Assembly (NCBI RefSeq): GCF_017168335.1
Contig: NZ_JABFAU010000015.1
Coordinates: 105,895-169,894 of the forward strand
Direction: 5' to 3'
Length of the DNA stretch: 64,000 bases
Source: Rhodococcus sp. KRD162
GTDB taxonomy: Bacteria; Actinomycetota; Actinomycetes; Mycobacteriales; Mycobacteriaceae
A program made the translations under genes and the position numbers. Positions 57,667 to 64,000 of the stretch are shown here, piece by piece (the stretch's first letter is position 1; the number at the start of each line of letters is the position of its first letter). Below the pieces are notes generated by a model. The model saw only the letters and a list, made by a program, of their open reading frames with translations, ran no database searches and was not told the origin of the DNA.

Positions 57667-57948
57667 TCAGCGCGCCATCCGCGCTTTGTTGGCCATTTCG
57701 ACGCCGTGCATGGTCTCGCCACCGGTGCGGGCGGCCGCCACGAGGCTCGACAGGATGAGGTTGAGCTCGTCGGATGCAGAATTCCACTGGCGCTGCAGCT
57801 CGAAGTACGACGTCATCGCGTCGCCCTCCCACGACTGATAGAGCCGCTTAGCGGTGCTGTCCACGTCTGCCAGCAGGTCCTTGGTCACGTTCGCCTGCTT
57901 GTTCATCGCCTCGGTCAACGCCGCGATCTGCGCGAAGTCGTATTTCAT
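57667..57948 (-). CDS. esxT: WXG100 protein EsxT
   Basis: 93 residues with the WXG motif at W40-E-G42 between two helices (KDLLADVDSTAKRLYQSWEGDAMTSYF). Small secreted-type ESX protein; partner of the adjacent EsxU-like protein in ESX-4. The C-terminus lacks an obvious YxxxD. Gap of 63 bp to the upstream esxU. Confidence 0.92.
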   Translation of the reverse strand: MKYDFAQIAALTEAMNKQANVTKDLLADVDSTAKRLYQSWEGDAMTSYFELQRQWNSASDELNLILSSLVAAARTGGETMHGVEMANKARMAR

Positions 57949-58011
57949 GTCGGTTCGGTCTCCTAGGTCGGGCTTGGTCGGGTGGTACGTGTGGTCACCG
58001 GATACGAGGGT

Positions 58012-58377
58012 CTATTTGAAGCTGGACAGTCCCGAGTTCAGGGATCCGGCTACCTGGTTGACGGCCGCGACATTGTCGTCGTCGGCGTCCGAGTAGCCGT
58101 GGCCGTTGGTCTTGATATCCGCCGAGATCTGCTCCAACGCACTGCGCATCTTCTGCGCACTGGTATCCCATTGCGCCATGACATCCTGAAACGACTTGCC
58201 CGCCTTACCGACCCAGGCCTGGGCGGTCTGCTCGACGATGGAGCGAACCGCCGAATTGGAGGCGTTGATCGACACGCTCAGGCCCTCGATCGTGGCACCG
58301 GCAGCCATCAGCTCCTGTGGTGTGACTGTGACGCCGTTCGACGAACCCGTAGATTCCGGTCCCCCTGGATATCCCAC
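58012..58377 (-). CDS. esxU: WXG100 protein EsxU
   Basis: 121 residues; the GTG at 58377 follows AAGGAG at five bases. WXG motif at W55-V-G57 (EQTAQAWVGKAGKSFQDVMAQW). A Gly/Ser/Pro-rich extension of about 20 residues precedes the helices. Together with EsxT it should form the ESX-4 heterodimer. Confidence 0.9.
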   Translation of the reverse strand: MGYPGGPESTGSSNGVTVTPQELMAAGATIEGLSVSINASNSAVRSIVEQTAQAWVGKAGKSFQDVMAQWDTSAQKMRSALEQISADIKTNGHGYSDADDDNVAAVNQVAGSLNSGLSSFK

Positions 58378-58536
58378 TTCGACTCCTTGTTTCGTTGTTC
58401 GATTCCGTGCACCCGCGGTACACGTGATGCTCGACCGAGTAGCCGTGTTCGGCCCTCTCACTCCCCTACATCTCCTTGGACGCAGCGACCCCTCGGTTCG
58501 GTTCCGACCGGGCCGGAAATACTCCGACTCGGCTGC

Positions 58537-59994
58537 TCATGACGAGGGGACGATCTCGAGCGTCTGGGTGGCCTGTCCGCATTCGGTGTCGATCACGGCC
58601 GAATCGTCCCCCTCGAACTGGCAACCGATACTGACCTGAAGATCGGACTCGACGAAGACCCGCCAGAGCACTGTCGAGTCGTCGGCGGGCGACTCCAGAT
58701 AGGCGATCCCGATGCGAGAACCGAAGTCCTTGGTGAGTTCGAGGGATCCGATTGTCGAGTCCGGGCCACGGGCATCGACAGCCACTCGGAGGTCGGCGGC
58801 CACCTGAGCCTGCGTCGAACCCGGGTTCAGGTCTGCCACCGTGACCACGATGCGCCGTTCGGGCGGGGTCGGCGGAATCAACACCATGCGGGCCGGGTCG
58901 TCGAGCCTCGTCCAGCCGGCCGGAAGACGCACCGAGGCCCGCCCCGATACGAACGTCACCGATTCGGCCGGCCCGGATGCCTCGGGCGAGGCTGTCGGAA
59001 GCGCCGGCGGCTCGGCCGCGGACGACGACGGTGCGTCTGCAACCTCGGTCGTCGACGACGGTTGCACTGCTGCAGCACCGATGGTCTCGGCACCTGCGGA
59101 TGCGAAATACAGGGCCGCACAAGCCGATGCGATGACCACCGCCGTGACGGCCGCAACCGCAGGCCCCACCGTGCGCCGGTTCGATCGACGGTTCGTAGAC
59201 GATGATGTGACGTCGTCGAGCCACGCAGCTGATCGCGTCGTCGCGGCTCGAACCGGCGGCACCGAGTGGATCTCGGCACCGGCTCGCCGATACAGCGACC
59301 GGGCAATATCGAGTCCGGTCAGCCAGTGCGTGCTGCGATCGGCAATGGGCTCTGGGCGGCCGCGCGACGGTGCCACCACGAACACCTCGTCGGGACAGGG
59401 GTCCACCGACGACCGAACGTACTCGTCGACCGCTCGCCGCCACTCGTCATCGATACCGAAGGCGAGAACGGCACCGGTGTCCCCGCCGCAGTCCCCCGTC
59501 TCATCGATGACCAGCACGGACGTGTCCAAGGGCCCCACTTCGACGACCATCGCCGCGGACGGGGCCCGTTCACCCCATGACGCCACCGCGGCCTCGGCCG
59601 TCTCCACCAGCACCACCTCGCTCGCCGTGCCTGCGAAGACGGCACGTATCGAACTCGACCGCTGCTCACCCCAGATCGACGGATACGCGATCTCCAACAC
59701 GTCGAGTCGATCGGACACCCCGGCACCCTGCAGCGCCGAGGACACGATTCCGAGCAGCACATCCGCGCTGTCCCATACCGAGGTACCCACCGCCATCGCC
59801 GGATCGTCGATACACAGCAGAGGAGATATCTCCCCTCCCGCATCGGCGGACCCGAAGACCAGATCTCCGCCCTCGGCCGAAGCGAACGCCGAGCCGACGC
59901 TCTCCCTCGGTCCCTCGAGCAGACCGCTTGTAGCGACGACGGAGATCTCGGTGTATCCCAGATGCACTGCGGCATAACGCCACGACGTACTCAA
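58537..59994 (-). CDS. Type VII secretion-associated protein, Rv3446c family
   Basis: 485 residues from the TTG at 59994, which overlaps the eccC4 stop (TTGA) as a coupled start. The N-terminal half resembles an actin-like/Hsp70-type fold (VHLGYTEISVVAT, VEVGPLDTSVLVIDETG, ADEVFVVAPSRGRPEPI). It has one membrane helix (VAAVTAVVIASACAALYFAS, near 290), then a Ser/Pro-rich link and a compact outside domain (SGRASVRLPAGWTRLDDPARMVLIPPT...EIVPS). That C-terminal domain defines the family and occurs only beside ESX-4-type clusters. Gene order eccC4 / this gene / esxU / esxT equals M. tuberculosis. Confidence 0.88.
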   Translation of the reverse strand: MSTSWRYAAVHLGYTEISVVATSGLLEGPRESVGSAFASAEGGDLVFGSADAGGEISPLLCIDDPAMAVGTSVWDSADVLLGIVSSALQGAGVSDRLDVLEIAYPSIWGEQRSSSIRAVFAGTASEVVLVETAEAAVASWGERAPSAAMVVEVGPLDTSVLVIDETGDCGGDTGAVLAFGIDDEWRRAVDEYVRSSVDPCPDEVFVVAPSRGRPEPIADRSTHWLTGLDIARSLYRRAGAEIHSVPPVRAATTRSAAWLDDVTSSSTNRRSNRRTVGPAVAAVTAVVIASACAALYFASAGAETIGAAAVQPSSTTEVADAPSSSAAEPPALPTASPEASGPAESVTFVSGRASVRLPAGWTRLDDPARMVLIPPTPPERRIVVTVADLNPGSTQAQVAADLRVAVDARGPDSTIGSLELTKDFGSRIGIAYLESPADDSTVLWRVFVESDLQVSIGCQFEGDDSAVIDTECGQATQTLEIVPSS

Positions 59995-62900
59995 CTCGAA
60001 TGCCCCAGCTGAACGAGGACCTGCCCGGAGCGGTCGACGAACACACCGCGTCCGGGCGGCATGGCACTCGGCCGCACCGTCCCCAGCAGATTCCCTTCGT
60101 CGCGGCTCCCGCTCATCACCAACCCCGGCGTCACGAGATCGCGCAAGCGCCCGATCACCGGGTCGAACAGCGCCCGGCCAGCACCGCCCGAGCGTCGGGC
60201 CACGATGAGGTGAAGCCCGATGTCTCGGGCATGCGGAAGATGTTCTACCAACGGTGCCAACGGGTTTCCCGACGATGTGGCCACCAGATCGTAATCGTCG
60301 ACGATGACGAATACCTCGGGACCGTCCCACCAGGACCGCTCACGAAGCTGTTGTTGCGTCACATCCGAACCGGGCATGCGGTCGCTCATGCGACCGGCCA
60401 GGTCGACGATCATGGCGGTCAGCGCAGGCTGGGAGGCTGCGTATCCCGCAAGATGGCCGGAATCGATTGTCCCGAGCAGGGTTCGGCGATAGTCCGCGAT
60501 GATGATCTTGACCCGATCGGCGGAATTCGCGGCGACGAGCGACCGGCACATTCCCCGCAGTAGCGAGGTCTTCCCACATTCACTGTCGCCGAACACCACG
60601 AAATGTGGATTCTCCGAGAAATCCACCAGTACCGGTGCCAGCTCGGCTTCGTCGATGCCGATCGGAATCCCGAGTTCGGGAATCGACCCACGCGATCGGG
60701 GCCACGTATCACCGAGCCGCCCGAGAATGTCGGATCGATCGAGCAATTCCGGCAACATCCGAACCGGAGGTGCAGACAGTCCTGGCGACGCCGCCGCGGC
60801 AGCCGCAACCGCATCGCCCACCGCGGACGACAGGTCCTCGACCGAGTTCAGCTCGTCCACCCGCGGTAGCGCGATCAACAGGTGCAAGCCGTCCCTGGTC
60901 ATCCCTCGCCCCGGTCGTCCCTCCGGGACGCTCGCCGCCTTGGCTCGCCCCATATCCGAATCGGAGGGATCCCCGAGCCTAAGTTCCAACCGGGTACCGA
61001 TCAGGTCCTTGGTCGCGGGCCTGACTTCGGCCCAGCGCGATGCAGTGAGGATCAAATGCAGTCCGAAAGCGAGTCCTTGCGTGGTCAACGTTGCGATCTG
61101 CTGTTCGAGGCTCTCGAAATCCGATCGGATGGACGGCCATCCGTCGATCACCAGGAAGACATCGCCGAATCGATCGTCGGGATCGACCGGTTGCCCGGCA
61201 CGTCGACGTCGAAACTCTGCCATCGAGTCGATCCCGCGCTCACGAAACGTCTTCTCCCGCTGCCGAACGACAGCGGCGACCTCGGCCACCGTCCGCCGAA
61301 CTCGGTCGACGTCGAGCCTGTTGGCCACCGAGCCCACGTGCGGTAGATCTGCCAGACCGGCCAGCGTTCCGCCGCCGAAATCCAGGCAGTAGAACTGGAT
61401 CTGCGCAGGCGTATGAGTCAGCGCCAATGCCAGGATCAACGATCGAAGAGCCGTCGACTTCCCCGATTGCGGAGCTCCGACGATGGCGACGTGCCCGGCG
61501 GCACCGGACAGATCGACAGTCAACAGATCGCGGCGCTGATCGAACGGTCGGTCCACGATGCCGATCGAGGCACGCAGTCTGCTGAGCGGATCGATGCGCT
61601 GGGGCACGACAGATCCCGGTAACAACTGGGCCAACGTGGGAGCGGCGTCCAACGGGGGCAGCCACACCTCGTGAGCCGGCGTCCCGCGACCACGGATTCG
61701 TCCGACGACGACATCGAGAACCGAGACACCCGTGCCATCGGGGTCCACCGAACGCGGTTCCTCCACGGGTACCTCGGCCGGATCGACGCGAGGGAGGTCG
61801 AGCGGGTCGAGCGGTACCGCGTAGGCCGTGAAGGGCTTCGGGCGGATGTCGACTCCCAGCGCGGTTCTCGCTCCGGTGGTCACCCGCGGAGGCTCGTAAG
61901 GACCGGACACGTAGGCCGCAGCAAACCTGACGATTTCAGCGGAATCGCATTTGAGGTAGCCAGCGCCGGGCTGAGCAGGCAGGTGATAGGCATCCGGAAC
62001 GCCGAGAACCGAACGAGACTCGTTCGCGGAGAATGTCTTCAGGCCGATTCGGTAGGACAGGTGACTGTCCAGCCCACGCAGCTTGCCCTCTTCGAGGCGC
62101 TGACTGGCCAGCAGTAGATGCATGTGCAGAGAACGTCCGAGCCGACCGATCGCGACGAACAGCTCGGCGAATTCCGGCTGCTGACTGAGCAGTTCCGAGA
62201 ACTCGTCGACTACCACGAACAGGGCAGGCATCGGCACCAGATCTGCTCCCGCGGCGCGTGCCCGCTCGTAGTCGGAGACGTTGGCGAAGTTTCCGGCCGA
62301 GCGCAGCAGCTCCTGGCGACGGTTCATCTCCCCGGCCAAGGCGTCGCGCATCCGATCGACCAAGGCCAAGTCCTCGGACAGGTTGGTGATCACCGCGGCG
62401 ACATGTGGTGCGGACTCGAGGCCCGCGAACGTGGCACCGCCTTTGAAATCGACGAGCACCAGGTTCAGCTGTTCCGGTGCATGCGTCGACACCAATCCAA
62501 GAACGAGCGTGCGGAGAAACTCGGATTTTCCCGAACCTGTTGCGCCGATGCACAACCCGTGTGGCCCCATGCCGTTCTCGGCGGATTCCTTCAGGTCGAT
62601 TTCCACCGCACTGCCATCGGGCGCGACGCCGATCGGTACCCGCAGCCTGTCGCGTCCGCGACGCATCGTCCAGGCGCGGTCGGTGTCGAGGGTACCGACA
62701 TCGGCGATCCCGACCAGACTGTTCCATCCAGAGACTCGGACCCCGTCGTCGTCGACGACCTCGACTGCCGACGAGGCCGCCGGAGCACGAAACGGCGACA
62801 GGCGCCTGGCAACGGCGTCCGCCTGGGTGGTACTCATCGAGTCCGCGACGGCGAACACCTCGACCGTCGTTCCGCTGACTGCGCCGATCGTCCCGTTCTC

Positions 62901-63989
62901 GGCGAGCAACTGAAGACCACGTGAGGCCGCGAGTCTGGGGCACAGTCCGGACAGGTCGATGATCGTGACGGAATCGAGTCCGGTGTCGGTGAGATCGGTC
63001 GACCGGTTGTCGAGGAGCCCACCGTCCACCACGATCACCAACTGCACGACACCGGCGACCGGCACTGCGCCGCGGGCGAATCGAGCGCGCAGGCCGAGCA
63101 CCTCCCCCAGAGCGCTGTCGAGTTCGAGGAAGCTTCCGAAGATCATCCGTGCCGATCCGGCCCCGTCGCGCAGGCTCTCGTGCTGTGTGTGCGGAAGCCA
63201 TTTCGTCCACTCCCACTGTTCCACGGTGTCCGGACCGCAGACGATCGCGACCGCGAGGTGGTCGGGGCCGTGAAAGCTGCACAGCGAAGCCAACATCGCC
63301 CGGGTCATGGCCCGGGCGCAATCGCGATCCCCCGCTATCGAGAGCGCAGCGAATCCGCGCAGCGACACGGCAGTGGGCAATGCGGCGACCACCGAATGCG
63401 CCCGTACGAATCGGCGCAGTGAGACGGCCGAGACCGGTTCGAGCTCCTCCACCGGCCCGGTCTCGGGCGGTACCAGACGGGTGGCCAGTCGCTGATCCCC
63501 GCATCCGACGCGCACGTGAGCGAAATCGGGATCCGATAGACGTCGCTCCCACATTCGCTCGGTTCCGGCGACCGACCACAGAGTTTCGGGATCCGGGTGA
63601 CTCCATTCGAGAGCCTTGCGCTGCGCCCGTTCGGTTTCGGCGACGTCACGGCGGAGCTGATCGAGATACCGCAGGTAGTCCTTGCGATCCTCGTTTGCCT
63701 CCGCCGTGCGTGCCCCGCCGGACTTTCCGCCGCCGGCGAGCATTCCCACCATCGACATCAGCATCATCGCGGGGAACATCAACATCATCGGGTTGGCCGC
63801 CGCACCCGATGTGAACATCAGCGCGACCATCCCGACCATCGCTGCAACCATCACCAACGGCATCAGCTTCATCAGCAGATTGCCGGGAACGGCCCGTGGA
63901 ATTTCCGGTGGTGGCTGCAGGTTGACCTCGCCGCCCGGCGATCGGGGCACTTCACGCCGCGCGCCTCGAACGAAGCGCACAGTACTCAT
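59991..63989 (-). CDS. eccC4: ESX-4 FtsK/SpoIIIE-type ATPase EccC4
   Basis: 1332 residues, complete (ATG 63989 after GGGGCGG). Two N-terminal membrane helices (about 38-90, Met-rich) precede a DUF domain and three ATPase domains. Their P-loops are GATGSGKSE (near 480), GAPQSGKST (near 840) and GDSECGKTS (near 1130). The first domain has a full Walker B VVVDEFSEL; later ones are VFLVIDGWP and VFVIVDDYD. The fused EccCa-EccCb form is standard for ESX-4. It powers export of the Esx pair. The rest of the cluster (eccB4, eccD4, mycP4) is expected to the right of the window. Confidence 0.97.
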   Translation of the reverse strand: MSTVRFVRGARREVPRSPGGEVNLQPPPEIPRAVPGNLLMKLMPLVMVAAMVGMVALMFTSGAAANPMMLMFPAMMLMSMVGMLAGGGKSGGARTAEANEDRKDYLRYLDQLRRDVAETERAQRKALEWSHPDPETLWSVAGTERMWERRLSDPDFAHVRVGCGDQRLATRLVPPETGPVEELEPVSAVSLRRFVRAHSVVAALPTAVSLRGFAALSIAGDRDCARAMTRAMLASLCSFHGPDHLAVAIVCGPDTVEQWEWTKWLPHTQHESLRDGAGSARMIFGSFLELDSALGEVLGLRARFARGAVPVAGVVQLVIVVDGGLLDNRSTDLTDTGLDSVTIIDLSGLCPRLAASRGLQLLAENGTIGAVSGTTVEVFAVADSMSTTQADAVARRLSPFRAPAASSAVEVVDDDGVRVSGWNSLVGIADVGTLDTDRAWTMRRGRDRLRVPIGVAPDGSAVEIDLKESAENGMGPHGLCIGATGSGKSEFLRTLVLGLVSTHAPEQLNLVLVDFKGGATFAGLESAPHVAAVITNLSEDLALVDRMRDALAGEMNRRQELLRSAGNFANVSDYERARAAGADLVPMPALFVVVDEFSELLSQQPEFAELFVAIGRLGRSLHMHLLLASQRLEEGKLRGLDSHLSYRIGLKTFSANESRSVLGVPDAYHLPAQPGAGYLKCDSAEIVRFAAAYVSGPYEPPRVTTGARTALGVDIRPKPFTAYAVPLDPLDLPRVDPAEVPVEEPRSVDPDGTGVSVLDVVVGRIRGRGTPAHEVWLPPLDAAPTLAQLLPGSVVPQRIDPLSRLRASIGIVDRPFDQRRDLLTVDLSGAAGHVAIVGAPQSGKSTALRSLILALALTHTPAQIQFYCLDFGGGTLAGLADLPHVGSVANRLDVDRVRRTVAEVAAVVRQREKTFRERGIDSMAEFRRRRAGQPVDPDDRFGDVFLVIDGWPSIRSDFESLEQQIATLTTQGLAFGLHLILTASRWAEVRPATKDLIGTRLELRLGDPSDSDMGRAKAASVPEGRPGRGMTRDGLHLLIALPRVDELNSVEDLSSAVGDAVAAAAAASPGLSAPPVRMLPELLDRSDILGRLGDTWPRSRGSIPELGIPIGIDEAELAPVLVDFSENPHFVVFGDSECGKTSLLRGMCRSLVAANSADRVKIIIADYRRTLLGTIDSGHLAGYAASQPALTAMIVDLAGRMSDRMPGSDVTQQQLRERSWWDGPEVFVIVDDYDLVATSSGNPLAPLVEHLPHARDIGLHLIVARRSGGAGRALFDPVIGRLRDLVTPGLVMSGSRDEGNLLGTVRPSAMPPGRGVFVDRSGQVLVQLGHSS

Positions 63990-64000
63990 CGATCCGCCCC

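Overview
The window is high-GC DNA (third codon positions almost all G or C) from a mycolic-acid actinobacterium, most likely Rhodococcus or a close relative. Three blocks follow the gene order known from Mycobacterium tuberculosis: guaA / choD / guaB3 / guaB2 / DUF5319 / rsdA / sigD / hypothetical / whiB3 / groEL1 / groES; then tsaD / rimI / tsaB / tsaE / alr / nnr / glmS; then glmM / rpsI / rplM and the ESX-4 type VII secretion genes. I see no rRNA, tRNA, CRISPR array, insertion sequence or prophage.

Left part (1 to about 24 kb) is accessory and partly eroding. It starts inside a 13E12-type HNH protein. It contains several broken or odd genes: a coding-like C-terminal scrap (2132-2290), an amidohydrolase without its N-terminal metal motif, a membrane histidine-kinase relative that has lost both its phospho-acceptor His and its ATPase domain, an SDR gene with a large internal deletion (6216-6499) and a 40-residue tail of a LuxR regulator (21566-21685). 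Intact genes include the SOS mutasome, split into dnaE2 (7-10 kb) and imuA'-imuB (17.7-20 kb), each preceded by a LexA-type box. There are also an MMPL exporter, a two-domain fatty acyl-CoA reductase, a Ser/Thr kinase and a MerR regulator fused to a sliding-clamp-like domain.

From 22.7 to 26.5 kb lies an envelope-stress module resembling corynebacterial EsrISR: a NarL-type response regulator and a PspC-containing histidine kinase, divergent from a PspC/LiaF-like membrane protein and a small membrane protein. The divergent gap carries two perfect palindromes with the same arms, centred exactly 50 bp apart.

From 26.5 to 39.4 kb are purine synthesis (guaA, guaB2, guaB3), a ChoD-type oxidoreductase, SigD with its membrane anti-sigma factor, WhiB3 and GroES/GroEL1 under a CIRCE operator. 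Divergent from groES is a degenerate Hsp70-like ATPase domain anchored to the membrane with a Ser/Thr/Pro-rich tail.

From 41.5 to 50 kb are tRNA t6A synthesis (TsaD, TsaB, TsaE), RimI, alanine racemase, NAD(P)HX repair and GlmS. From 50 to 64 kb are GlmM, S9/L13 and ESX-4 (EsxT, EsxU, an Rv3446c-type protein, EccC4). Between glmS and glmM is a coupled three-gene operon with type VII secretion features (a YxxxD tail, then a WxG-containing 633-residue protein, then a small charged protein). It is the best candidate here for an under-described system. Starts were chosen by ribosome-binding site, overlap and family comparison; several use GTG or TTG.
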